In this document: positions 5,326 to 12,500 of the stretch, one piece after another
How positions within the stretch are numbered: position 1 is the stretch's first letter
Layout of the letters: each line of letters starts with the position of its first letter
DNA from: Planctomycetota bacterium
Lineage (GTDB): Bacteria; Planctomycetota; PLA2; JAEUHO01
Assembly: GCA_024639415.1 (NCBI GenBank)
Contig: JAHEIK010000038.1
Location: 1 to 15,984 of the forward strand
DNA: 15,984 nt
Direction of reading: 5' to 3'
Notes under the pieces: model-generated
Seen by the model: the letters and a program-made list of their open reading frames with translations, nothing else
Told to the model about the DNA's origin: nothing
Database searches by the model: none
Program-made: the position numbers and the translations under genes

Positions 5326-7148
5326 GACTCGTCGTCCGTGTCCTTCGCCTGCGCCTTGTCCGCCTTCTTCTTCTTGCCCTTCTTCCCCTGCTTCTTCTTC
5401 GCCTTCGGTTGCTTCGCGGGCTTCGCCGGGTTCTCAGGCTTGGGGGGCTTGGGTTCCTTCGACTTCTTCGTCTTGCTCTTCTTGTGCTTCGTCTTGCGTG
5501 CGTGGACCTCGAGCGGCCACTCGCCCTCGACGACGATCCGCGCGATCCGCTTGGCCAGGTAGTAGATGCGCTTCAGGCTCTCGACGAGTTCGGACTCGAC
5601 GCGGAATGCGTCCATCCGGTGCTCTTCGGGGGCGCCCAGGCGCTCCATGAGGCGCTTGTTGGCTTCGTCCGCGAGGTCGGTAACTACGCGCTTGGCTTCG
5701 ACGACCTCGTGCGCGGCGCTGGGCTCGTTCCGGCGTACGGACCGCACGGACCGGCGCACAGCCCAGACAACCCGGTCCGTGAGCGCGTCGAGCGCCTGCT
5801 GCGTACCTTCACTGATGTGCACGTGGTGTCGCGTGCGGCGCAGCCCCGCCGCGACCAGGTTGGTCTCGACGACGTCGGCCATGTTCTCCAGGTAGTTGGC
5901 GACGGTCAGGGATCCATTGAGGCGTGCCGTCTCCTTCGAGGGCAAGGACTGCGAGGCGAGCTTGCTGAGGTGCGAGACAATCGCCTTGTGCAGCACGTCG
6001 ACGTCGTCGTCCATGCGCTCGATGGCGCGGATCTCTTCCTCGGTGCCGGTCATGATCGCCGACGGAGCGCGGCGGACGAGGTTGCGGACACGCTTGCCCA
6101 GGCGTCCGAGCTCCATCTCCACGCGGTCCAGGGCCATGGCAGGCGTCTCGATGAGGTTGTCGTCGAGGAACTTGGGTCGCAGCCGACCCGGAATCACCTC
6201 CGGCACCAGGGGGACGAGGCGTTGCACGAGGGTGGCGAACGCTCCGGTGAATCCGATGAAGATGAGCGTGTTGGCACCGTTGAATATCGTGTGGGCGTTG
6301 GCGATCTGCCGCGACATGTCTCCGCCGATGGACCGGACAAGGCTCGCCAACTGGGGGATGAACAGGAACCAGATCACAACGCCGGACACGTTGAACAGCA
6401 CATGGATCAGTGCCGTTTGCAGGGCGATGCGCGGCTTGCCGATCGCGGCGAACATCGCCGTGATGCACGTGCCGATGTTGGCGCCCAGGACCAGGGCGAT
6501 GCCGCCCTCCAGGGAGAGCAGGCCTCCGCTGCCAAGCACGATGATCACGCCGGTCGCCGCCGAGGAACTCTGCACCAGGCCTGTGAACAGTGCGCCGACG
6601 AGGATGCCGAGCAGGGGGTTGTCCATGCCCTTCATCAGGTCCAAGAAGGGCTCGTGCGAACTCAGCGGACCCATCGCCGCCTTCATGAGGTTCATGCCGA
6701 GGAACAACAGGCCGAAGCCCAGAAGCATGAGGCCGTACTGGCGTACGCGCTCGGCCTTGGCGAAGAGCTTGAGCAGGAAGCCGATCGCGACGATGCCGAG
6801 CGCCAGCTTGGTGATCTTGAACGCGATGATCTGGGCGGTGAAGGTCGTCCCGATGCTGGCACCCATGATGATGCCGACCGACTGCTGCAGCGACATCAGG
6901 CCTGCTGAGACGAAGCCCACGGCCAGCACGGTCGTGACGGACGAGGACTGGATGACCGCCGTCGTGAAGCCACCGGCGAGCACCGCCTTGAAGCGATTGG
7001 TCGTCAAGCGGGCCAGCAGGTTGCGCATGCCGTCGCCCGCGACGATCTTCAGCGCGTCCGTCATCAACTCCATGCCGTACAGGAACACGGCCAGACCACC
7101 GAGTAGGCCCATGGTCATCGTTCCGTACTCGATCGTGGCGGCGTGCAT
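5322..7148 (-). CDS. Na+/phosphate cotransporter with C-terminal PhoU domain and lysine-rich tail
   Basis: A 608-aa inner-membrane protein of the YjbB/NptA-like family. The N-terminal core opens with LLGGLAVFLYGMELMTDALK (14-34), has QSSS at 67-70 and 193-196, and GASIGT (96-101) and GANIGT (222-227) in the two inverted halves. Residues about 335-545 form a cytosolic helical PhoU-like domain (NYLENMADVVETN at 418-430 is the ENMAD version of the motif). Residues 551-600 are unusual: 23 Lys and 1 Arg in 50 positions, mixed with Pro and Ala, then an acidic end DTDDES. This looks like a histone-H1-type tail, which I do not know from this family. ATG 7148 is taken; no good Shine-Dalgarno is seen, and ATG at Met11 or Met13 is possible. 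It converges on apgM and complements the PhoU-less transporter at 608. Confidence 0.9.
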   Translation of the reverse strand: MHAATIEYGTMTMGLLGGLAVFLYGMELMTDALKIVAGDGMRNLLARLTTNRFKAVLAGGFTTAVIQSSSVTTVLAVGFVSAGLMSLQQSVGIIMGASIGTTFTAQIIAFKITKLALGIVAIGFLLKLFAKAERVRQYGLMLLGFGLLFLGMNLMKAAMGPLSSHEPFLDLMKGMDNPLLGILVGALFTGLVQSSSAATGVIIVLGSGGLLSLEGGIALVLGANIGTCITAMFAAIGKPRIALQTALIHVLFNVSGVVIWFLFIPQLASLVRSIGGDMSRQIANAHTIFNGANTLIFIGFTGAFATLVQRLVPLVPEVIPGRLRPKFLDDNLIETPAMALDRVEMELGRLGKRVRNLVRRAPSAIMTGTEEEIRAIERMDDDVDVLHKAIVSHLSKLASQSLPSKETARLNGSLTVANYLENMADVVETNLVAAGLRRTRHHVHISEGTQQALDALTDRVVWAVRRSVRSVRRNEPSAAHEVVEAKRVVTDLADEANKRLMERLGAPEEHRMDAFRVESELVESLKRIYYLAKRIARIVVEGEWPLEVHARKTKHKKSKTKKSKEPKPPKPENPAKPAKQPKAKKKQGKKGKKKKADKAQAKDTDDES

Positions 7149-7199
7149 GGTGTGGGCGGGGCTCCGGTCGGTTTGCGGCGCCCCGAATGCTGCGCGAGA

Positions 7200-7239
7200 G
7201 GGGCTCCCAGCCCCTGTGTGTTCGGGGGCGGAAGCCCCC
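7200..7239 (-). terminator. Two tandem GC hairpins downstream of the Uma2-family gene
   Basis: GGGGCT-CCC-AGCCCC (7200-7214) and GGGGGC-GGAA-GCCCCC (7224-7239) are two perfect 6-bp stems in the 158-bp gap between the Uma2-family gene and the downstream Na/Pi transporter, both on the minus strand. They follow the Uma2 stop by about 70 bp and lack a T-run. They could end the Uma2 transcript, shape the 5' UTR of the transporter, or be a dispersed palindrome. Confidence 0.4.
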
Positions 7240-7306
7240 TATGAAGCGCGATGCGCCGGCGCCATGCAACAAAAAGGTGACGCCGTACCAGATTCGCGCG
7301 TCGTGC

Positions 7307-7825
7307 TCAGTCCGCGAACAACTCGGACGGCATGAGCGCGAAGCCCGGAAGTGCGAGCGAGTGTGCGGTCTCTGACTCGCCGAAGCTCTGCACGTCGGGG
7401 CCGGAGCGGTGGATCTCGATGCGCTCGCTCTTGGGGTCGACGAGCCAGACCTCTTCGACGCCTGCCTCGAGCATTTTGTCCTTCTTGACCGTGCGATCGC
7501 GCTGCGCAGTCGAAGGCGAGAGCACCTCGACCACCAGCAGCGGGATTCCGACGTAGTGCTCGGTCCTCGGCGGTCGCTCGCGCAGCACGACGATGTCGGG
7601 TTCGAAGATGTTGACGTCGTCGACCAGCACATCCGCCGGCGTATCGGGCACCAGGTCGGGGCCTGAGAGCCTCAGAAGCTTGAACCGGATCCGGGACGCG
7701 ATGCTCTGATGGCCGTAGGTCGGAGCCGGGTCTCGTACGAGGCAGCCCTCGATGAGCTCCGCGGGGAAGCCCTCCGGCAGCTGCTCCCACTGGGTCTTGG
7801 TGAAGACGGCGTCCATGCTCAGCAT
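7307..7825 (-). CDS. Uma2 family (DUF820) restriction-endonuclease-fold protein
   Basis: A 172-aa protein of the Uma2/DUF820 family, which has a PD-(D/E)XK nuclease fold and is common in multiple copies in cyanobacteria and Planctomycetes; cellular role is largely unknown. The expected pattern is present: PAELIEGCLV (21-30) with an early Glu, GHQSIASRI, FEPDIVVL (75-81) with Asp77, LLVVEVLSPSTAQRDR (96-111) with Glu100, KKDKMLEAGVEEVWLVDP (114-131), and a C-terminal strand pair ending LPGFALMPSELF. The acidic and Lys residues needed for a nuclease site seem present, so it is probably not a dead copy. ATG 7825 or ATG 7816 could be the start; 7816 fits a candidate -10 (TAGAAT read on the minus strand at 7834-7829). 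It is divergent from the glycosylase gene. Confidence 0.88.
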   Translation of the reverse strand: MLSMDAVFTKTQWEQLPEGFPAELIEGCLVRDPAPTYGHQSIASRIRFKLLRLSGPDLVPDTPADVLVDDVNIFEPDIVVLRERPPRTEHYVGIPLLVVEVLSPSTAQRDRTVKKDKMLEAGVEEVWLVDPKSERIEIHRSGPDVQSFGESETAHSLALPGFALMPSELFAD

Positions 7826-7827
7826 GG
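7813..7827. promoter_or_regulatory. 15-bp perfect palindrome over the Uma2 start codons
   Basis: CCATGCT-C-AGCATGG is a 7+1+7 perfect inverted repeat covering both candidate start codons (7825 and 7816) of the Uma2-family gene, in the divergent region shared with the DNA glycosylase. It could be an operator or a start-codon hairpin; it may also arise partly because it contains two ATG codons facing each other. Confidence 0.3.
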
Positions 7828-7884
7828 CATTCTATCGTGCCGGGGCGTCGGCCGGTCACGCCGGCGCCCGGATTCGGAGGGACG

Positions 7885-8508
7885 ATGGCCCAGCGCTACT
7901 GGCGACCTCGCAAGGCCGTGCGCGAGCTGTGCGCGCGCGACGAGCGGGTGGCGCGCCTCGTGGAGGTGGTCGGCCATCCCTCGGTAGCACTCCGGCCCTC
8001 GACCTTCGAGAGCATCGCGGGCGCGATCGCCTACCAGCAGCTGGCGGGTGCAGCGGCGAGCGCCATCTGGGGCCGTGTCGAGGCCCTCTTCCCGGAGGAG
8101 GGCATCGAGCCCGCGGCGTTCCTGCGCAAGCGTGACACGACCTATCGCAAGGCCGGCCTCTCCGGTGCCAAGACGAAGAGCATTCGCGACCTCGCGCGGC
8201 ACATCGTGGATGGCGTCTTCGACCCTGAGCACTTCCACGACATGGCCGACGACGACGTGGTCGAGTCCCTGGTGCAGGTGTGGGGCATCGGCCCTTGGAG
8301 CGCGCAGATGCACCTGATGTTCTCGCTCGGTCGCATGGACGTGTGGCCGGTCCTCGACCTCGGCGTGCGCAACGGCTGGGCGAAGTTCACGGGCCGGCGC
8401 GCCCCGACGCACAAGCAACTCGAACCCCTCGGCGAGCCCTACCGCCCGTACCGCTCCGTCCTCGCCTGGTACATGTGGCGCATCCACGACGCGGAGGGTT
8501 GGGCGTAG
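7885..8508 (+). CDS. AlkA-type DNA-3-methyladenine glycosylase (HhH-GPD superfamily)
   Basis: A 207-aa base-excision repair enzyme expected to remove alkylated purines from DNA. Visible features are FESIAGAIAYQQLAGAAA (41-58), typical of the first helices of the fold; AGLSGAKTKSIRDLA (90-104); the helix-hairpin-helix VWGIGPWSAQM (132-142); and the catalytic-Asp stretch DVWPVLDLGVRNG (152-164) with Asp158. It lacks the N-terminal extra domain of E. coli AlkA and is the length of the short bacterial 3-methyladenine glycosylase II class. ATG 7885 is chosen over the upstream extension because GGAGG (7876-7880) precedes it. No Ada or methyltransferase partner is next to it. The next gene converges after 10 bp. 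Confidence 0.9.
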   Translation: MAQRYWRPRKAVRELCARDERVARLVEVVGHPSVALRPSTFESIAGAIAYQQLAGAAASAIWGRVEALFPEEGIEPAAFLRKRDTTYRKAGLSGAKTKSIRDLARHIVDGVFDPEHFHDMADDDVVESLVQVWGIGPWSAQMHLMFSLGRMDVWPVLDLGVRNGWAKFTGRRAPTHKQLEPLGEPYRPYRSVLAWYMWRIHDAEGWA

Positions 8509-8518
8509 GCGAGGCGCT

Positions 8519-8767
8519 TCACGCGTACAGCCGCCGCTGCACGTGTTCTGCGTGGAGGTACGCCTGCAACTCCCTCATGTGTTGTCCCCAGGGAGACACG
8601 AAGCCGATGTCGAACACGCAGAGCAGGTCCTCCGCATCGACGTTGCCATACGTCCATGCGGCCTCGTGGAGGTCGAGGACGATGTCGGCGATGTCGTCAT
8701 GGGCGTCGACGTACGACTCGTCCAGCAGCGAACGCAGGACCGCGTCCACGGCATCGTCAAAGGGCAC
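8519..8767 (-). CDS. Small acidic hypothetical protein
   Basis: An 82-aa protein that I do not recognise. It is rich in Asp and Glu in the first 50 residues (DDAVDAVLRSL, DAHDDIADIVLDLHE), probably mostly helical, then has a short aromatic part (VFDIGFVSPWGQHMRELQAYLHAEH). It has no signal peptide or membrane segment. The start is GTG 8767, supported by GGAG (minus strand, 8779-8776) 8 nt upstream; the overlapping ATG at 8775 is in another frame. It converges on the glycosylase with a 10-bp gap, and a stem-loop sits directly before its ribosome binding site. I cannot assign a function. Codon use looks like that of its neighbours, which supports a real gene. Confidence 0.6.
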   Translation of the reverse strand: MPFDDAVDAVLRSLLDESYVDAHDDIADIVLDLHEAAWTYGNVDAEDLLCVFDIGFVSPWGQHMRELQAYLHAEHVQRRLYA

Positions 8768-8779
8768 TCGCTCATCTCC

Positions 8780-8819
8780 GCGTAGGCGAGACCATGCTCG
8801 TTAGCCTCGCTCGCCACGC
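8780..8819 (-). promoter_or_regulatory. Bulged stem-loop immediately upstream of the small gene's ribosome binding site
   Basis: 8780-8790 (GCGTAGGCGAG) pairs with 8810-8819 (CTCGCCACGC): 10 base pairs with one bulged A and a 19-nt loop. On the minus-strand transcript the stem ends one base from the GGAG of the acidic small gene, so it could affect its translation. The same 11-mer GCGTAGGCGAG also occurs at 8503-8513 over the glycosylase stop codon. Confidence 0.35.
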
Positions 8820-9069
8820 TGTGACCCCTGTGCTGCACGCAGCCGCCGAAGGCGTCCAAGCCAGCGGCGCCCGCGCCTCGCATTCAGTCGCCTTCGTCCT
8901 CAGCGGCGCCGTTCCCGATGTTCTCCGCGCGGTTCTCGCCTCGATGGCCAGTGAAGACCGCTCGCTGGTTTGCGCCCTCGACGCGAGCCGCCAACCTCGG
9001 GAGGACGGCCACAGCCGTGGCGCGTGTGTGCCGTTGCAATGGCGTCGCTTCGCCCGGAGAATCCGCCGC
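8820..9069. other. Gene-poor stretch upstream of the UbiA-family gene
   Basis: Together with the stem-loop, this makes about 300 bp between the starts of two divergent genes. Open frames cross it on both strands, but none has a ribosome binding site or resembles a family I know, so I see no gene. GGAGA (9056-9060) near its end is the ribosome binding site of the next gene. No clear TAnnnT box stands out. Confidence 0.5.
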
Positions 9070-10065
9070 ATGTCTTCCGCCAGGGATCCCTCGAGACTCG
9101 GAGCCGTAGCCCAGATCTTCCGCTTCGAGTACATGGCTGCCGCTGCGCCCGGCGTCTTCATCTCGTTCTTCCTCTGCGCCGGATCGTTCGACGAGTTGCT
9201 GGCAGTCCCCGTCGCAGAGGGGCTCGTGGTCGTGATGTGCCTGATCTTCGCCGGGCTGGGGATCAACGCGATCGCCGACCGGGAGGTCGACAGCAAGTAC
9301 GCGACGCACAAGAACCAGATTCCGGGGGCCATCGACATCCTGGGGCAACGCAATGCGTGGATGCTCGTGAGTGCCCTCATCCTCGTGGGCACGTTGCTTA
9401 CGATCCACATCTGCTTTCAGCTGGGCAGCCTCGTGCCGCTGGCGCTGATCGCATGCCTGGCGTTCTTCGGCTACGGCTACTCGCTCCGTCCGCTGCACTT
9501 CAAGGTCCGGGGCGTGTGGTGGCACGCGATCGCGATGATGCTCGGGACGGTGATCGCTCCGTTCGGCCTGATGGCCCACATCTTCCTGGGGGAGATCCCG
9601 CTGTCGATGTGGACCTTCATCGTCGGCTTTGGCCTGGTGCAGTACGGGTGGGAGTTCTGCAACCAGTCCCTGGACTACCTCGAGGACGTGGAGGAGGGGC
9701 TGCGGACGCCCGCCGTGCGCCTGGGGATCCGGGGTGCGACGCGGGCGTCCTTGGTGGTCGCCCTCACCGGCATGGTCGTCGAGGCTGCCGCGGCGCACTG
9801 GATGTTGCTGGAGCGCGGCCTCGTGACGTCCGGTGCCGACCGCTTCGTCGTGTGGACTGCCATGGTCGCGGCGATCATCCTGGGATGCTCCATACCTCTC
9901 TTCGGTGTCGTGAAGATGTACGCATTGGCTCGCTGCCATCCGCCCGATGTCGCGGTGCCTCTGATGCCGAGGTACTGCGCGTTCGCCCGCTGGCAGGCCA
10001 GCTCGATCCTGGGTGTCGTGGTCGCCACGGGACTGCTGTTCTGGTTGGCCGACCGCTGGACGTGA
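9070..10065 (+). CDS. UbiA-superfamily prenyltransferase
   Basis: A 331-aa polytopic inner-membrane enzyme that should transfer a polyprenyl group from its diphosphate to an acceptor, with Mg2+. Both Asp motifs are present: N66-xxx-D70-xxx-D74 (NAIADREVD) and N198-xxx-D202-xxx-D206 (NQSLDYLED). The family's substrate-pocket loop between them reads YGYSLRPLHFKVRG (135-148), like YSxPPLRLKxRG in relatives. About eight to nine hydrophobic helices are visible (such as 22-38, 50-66, 97-115, 120-136, 155-172, 180-195, 225-245, 260-283, 311-328). The acceptor cannot be told; menaquinone, ubiquinone, heme O, chlorophyll and archaeal-lipid enzymes all belong here, and no partner genes of those pathways are adjacent. 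ATG 9070 has GGAGA 9 nt upstream. It is followed by an RND exporter, suggesting a lipid product that is moved. Confidence 0.85.
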   Translation: MSSARDPSRLGAVAQIFRFEYMAAAAPGVFISFFLCAGSFDELLAVPVAEGLVVVMCLIFAGLGINAIADREVDSKYATHKNQIPGAIDILGQRNAWMLVSALILVGTLLTIHICFQLGSLVPLALIACLAFFGYGYSLRPLHFKVRGVWWHAIAMMLGTVIAPFGLMAHIFLGEIPLSMWTFIVGFGLVQYGWEFCNQSLDYLEDVEEGLRTPAVRLGIRGATRASLVVALTGMVVEAAAAHWMLLERGLVTSGADRFVVWTAMVAAIILGCSIPLFGVVKMYALARCHPPDVAVPLMPRYCAFARWQASSILGVVVATGLLFWLADRWT

Positions 10066-10119
10066 GCGGCGAGTTCGCCGGCCTGCGGAACGACGGCTCG
10101 CCCCGAGGGAGATGTCCGG

Positions 10120-10125
10120 TACCCT
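10120..10125 (+). promoter_or_regulatory. Candidate -10 box TACCCT before the RND exporter
   Basis: TACCCT lies 23 bp before ATG 10149 in the 83-bp gap after the UbiA-family gene. A start about 7 nt downstream would give a short leader that includes GAGG (10132-10135) only near its 5' end. No -35 is evident. It suggests the exporter may also be transcribed on its own. Confidence 0.3.
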
Positions 10126-10148
10126 TCCGGTGAGGATCGAGCGAAGCC

Positions 10149-12500
10149 ATGCAGATCTCCAATGCTGTGTTGCGTCTACGCCTGCCGATCCTGATCGCGC
10201 TGGGCCTGCTGACCGTGGCCGCGGGACTGCTCGCGCCCCGCCTGGGCTTCGACTTCAGCCCCCAGGGAACCTACGACGGGAATGGACGGCTCGTCGAGGA
10301 CTCGGAGGCCTTCAAGGACGTCTTCGGTCACCCCGATGCGGTCCTGCTGACGGTCCTGGAGGCGACCGGGACGACCGACGTGCTCGCGCCCGACGCCCTC
10401 GCATGGACCGCCGCGTTTGCGCGCGAGGCAGCGGCTCTCGAGCGCGTGGTGCGCGCCGAGACGCTGAGCACGCTCAGGCTGCCGCTCGGTGAGGCGCCCG
10501 CTGGGGGGGCTCTCGCCCTCGGATCGATCGTGGGCCCCACGGCCGTCGATGCTGAAACCAGTCGCCTGGCGCGACGGGTGCTGCAGCGCCTCCCGTTGCT
10601 CATCGGGACCTTCGTGAGCGCTGACCGGCGTCTGGCCACGGTGCATGTCTACATGGACCCCGACGCACGCGAGGTCGGCGTCATGCGCCCGATCGTTGAC
10701 GCCGTGAAGCGTCTCGCTGTGCAGCGCCCACCGCCTGCGGGGTTCGACGTGCACTTCAGCGGCCTGCCCGTGATCCGCGCGGACATCGTGAGCGATCTCG
10801 AGGACGAGCAGATCCGCAATCTGCCGCTCTGCGCCTTCGTGATCGTCGTCGTCCTGATGTTGGGCTTTCGCCGCATCGGCATCAGCCTGCTCGCGCTGGC
10901 GGTGATCGGCATCGGTCAGCTGTGGACCGCGGGCGCCCTCGGGTTGGCCGGCCAGTCGCTCAATCTGATCAGCAACATCCTGCCCATCCTCCTGTTCACG
11001 ATCGGCATGGCGAACGCAGCGCACGTGGTCAACCGCTACGCCGAGGAGTGCCGCCGCCTTCCCGGAGATCGCAAGGCGGCCGCGGCGCGCACGCTCTCCC
11101 ACATGGGGCTGGCCTGTCTCCTCACCTACGCGACCACGGCGATCGGCTTTCTGAGCCTGAGCACGGCGCGCTCCGATGTCCTGCAAGACGTTGGACTGCA
11201 GACCGCCCTGGGGCTGCTCCTGCTCTACATCGCGACCATGCTCATCCTCGGGATCCTCCTGCACCGCTTCCGGCCGCCGGCCTACGTGGACGGGGAGGAA
11301 GCGGGCGGTCTCTCCATTGCAGGCGTCGTCGCGCGCATGGGACGTGCCGTTGCCGAGCATCCGTGGCCGGTGCTGCTGCTGGGGATCGCCTTGATCGTCA
11401 GCTCCGTCGTGCTCTCGCGCGGCATCGTCGTGGACTGCCGCGTCACCGAGACGTACCCGGAGGAGCACCCCACGACGAGTACTCTGCGCATGCTGGAGGC
11501 GCGACTCGATGGGGTCATGACGTTCGATGTCGATCTCGAAGCGGCCGAGCCCGGCCGCCTGCTGAGGCCGGCCGTCGTCCACAAGGTCGAGGATCTGGCG
11601 ACCTTCCTGGCTACGCAGGCCGGCGTCATCAAGGCCCGCACGTTCGTGGACGCCCAGCAGGAGGTGCGCCGCGTCATGGCCGGCGCGCAGGCGCGGCCTC
11701 CGCTGCCCCCGGACGGTGAGGAAGGGCTGCGGGATGTGCTCGCCGCGCACGTGGCCTGTCAGATGGCCGGCCCCGCGCTGCACTACGGCGACTTCATCAC
11801 CCAGGACGGCGGTCGCGCGCGCGTCATGGTCCACGTGCAGAGCATCGGAAGCCGTCGCCTGCTTGAGTTGTTCGGCACGCTGGAGACGCGCATGGCCGAA
11901 CTGTTCCCGGCCGATGGTGACGTGCAGGCGAGCTTGACGGGAGAGGCCTTCCTCTTCGCGCGCGCGATGGACAACTTCATCCATGACGTACTGCGCTCGT
12001 TCACGTGGGCGATCCTGGTGATCTTCGGCGTGATCGCGCTGCTGTTCCGGTCGCTGCGCCTGGGCCTCGTGTCCATGCTGCCGAACCTGACGCCCTTGGC
12101 CATCACGATCGGCTACATGGCCTTGCGGGGCTACGACCTGAACGCGTCCAACGTGATCGTCTTCGCGATCGGCCTGGGGATTGCGGTGGACAACACGATC
12201 CACTTCCTCGCTCGCTATCGCGAGGAGCGCAAGCCCGGCGTGCCGGCTCCGGTGGCGGTCCAGCGCACCTTCCATGGCGCGGGGCGCGCGATCGTGCTCA
12301 CCAGCATCGTGATCATCGTGGGGCTATCCAGCATCCACGGATCCGAGTTCGTCCCGACGCAGCGCTTCGCGGAGCTTACGACCGTCACTATGGTGGCTGC
12401 GCTCATTGGAGACCTCTACCTGCTGCCTGCATGCCTCGTCCTGTTCGAGGGGCGCACGCGCAGGCGGCGGCGCGAGGCGGACGCAGAAGCTAGAAGTTGA
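10149..12500 (+). CDS. RND superfamily (MMPL/HpnN-like) exporter
   Basis: A 783-aa inner-membrane transporter with two repeated halves, each made of one helix, a large periplasmic loop and five further helices. Half one: helix 12-29, loop about 30-222, helices about 223-375. Half two: helix about 406-426, loop to about 615, helices to 770. Such COG1033-type proteins export lipids, hopanoids or similar hydrophobic molecules using the proton gradient. Half two has the proton-relay stretch GIAVDNTIHFLARYREE with Asp681. The matching site in half one reads GMANAAHVVNRYAEE, with Ala288 in the Asp position, so only one half seems able to carry protons by this residue. It follows the UbiA-family gene by 83 bp and overlaps the convergent barrel gene by 11 nt at its 3' end. 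Substrate is unknown; a prenylated lipid is a guess from context. Confidence 0.88.
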   Translation: MQISNAVLRLRLPILIALGLLTVAAGLLAPRLGFDFSPQGTYDGNGRLVEDSEAFKDVFGHPDAVLLTVLEATGTTDVLAPDALAWTAAFAREAAALERVVRAETLSTLRLPLGEAPAGGALALGSIVGPTAVDAETSRLARRVLQRLPLLIGTFVSADRRLATVHVYMDPDAREVGVMRPIVDAVKRLAVQRPPPAGFDVHFSGLPVIRADIVSDLEDEQIRNLPLCAFVIVVVLMLGFRRIGISLLALAVIGIGQLWTAGALGLAGQSLNLISNILPILLFTIGMANAAHVVNRYAEECRRLPGDRKAAAARTLSHMGLACLLTYATTAIGFLSLSTARSDVLQDVGLQTALGLLLLYIATMLILGILLHRFRPPAYVDGEEAGGLSIAGVVARMGRAVAEHPWPVLLLGIALIVSSVVLSRGIVVDCRVTETYPEEHPTTSTLRMLEARLDGVMTFDVDLEAAEPGRLLRPAVVHKVEDLATFLATQAGVIKARTFVDAQQEVRRVMAGAQARPPLPPDGEEGLRDVLAAHVACQMAGPALHYGDFITQDGGRARVMVHVQSIGSRRLLELFGTLETRMAELFPADGDVQASLTGEAFLFARAMDNFIHDVLRSFTWAILVIFGVIALLFRSLRLGLVSMLPNLTPLAITIGYMALRGYDLNASNVIVFAIGLGIAVDNTIHFLARYREERKPGVPAPVAVQRTFHGAGRAIVLTSIVIIVGLSSIHGSEFVPTQRFAELTTVTMVAALIGDLYLLPACLVLFEGRTRRRRREADAEARS

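Noticed and set aside
5358..5400. Repeated CTTCTT tract as a microsatellite
   Set aside because: It encodes the lysine codons of the transporter tail in frame, so it is explained by protein sequence, though slippage there remains possible.
5244..6908. 554-aa plus-strand frame opposite the second Na/Pi transporter
   Set aside because: The opposite strand has clear QSSS motifs, PhoU domain and stop; this frame starts with Leu/Arg repeats that mirror the codons of the Lys-rich tail.
8575..8883. Minus-strand frame starting with ATG near 8775 in the frame next to the small gene
   Set aside because: Its translation is Ser/Thr/Arg low complexity, and the GGAG site is placed better for GTG 8767.
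8656..9069. Long N-terminal extension of the UbiA-family protein, or a separate gene in this stretch
   Set aside because: UbiA proteins start close to the first helix, GGAGA supports ATG 9070, and the extension overlaps the small minus-strand gene.
10176..12275. 699-aa open frame on the minus strand opposite the RND exporter
   Set aside because: It is a shadow of the GC-rich exporter gene: Arg/His/Gln/Asp-rich low-complexity translation, no ribosome binding site and no family resemblance.
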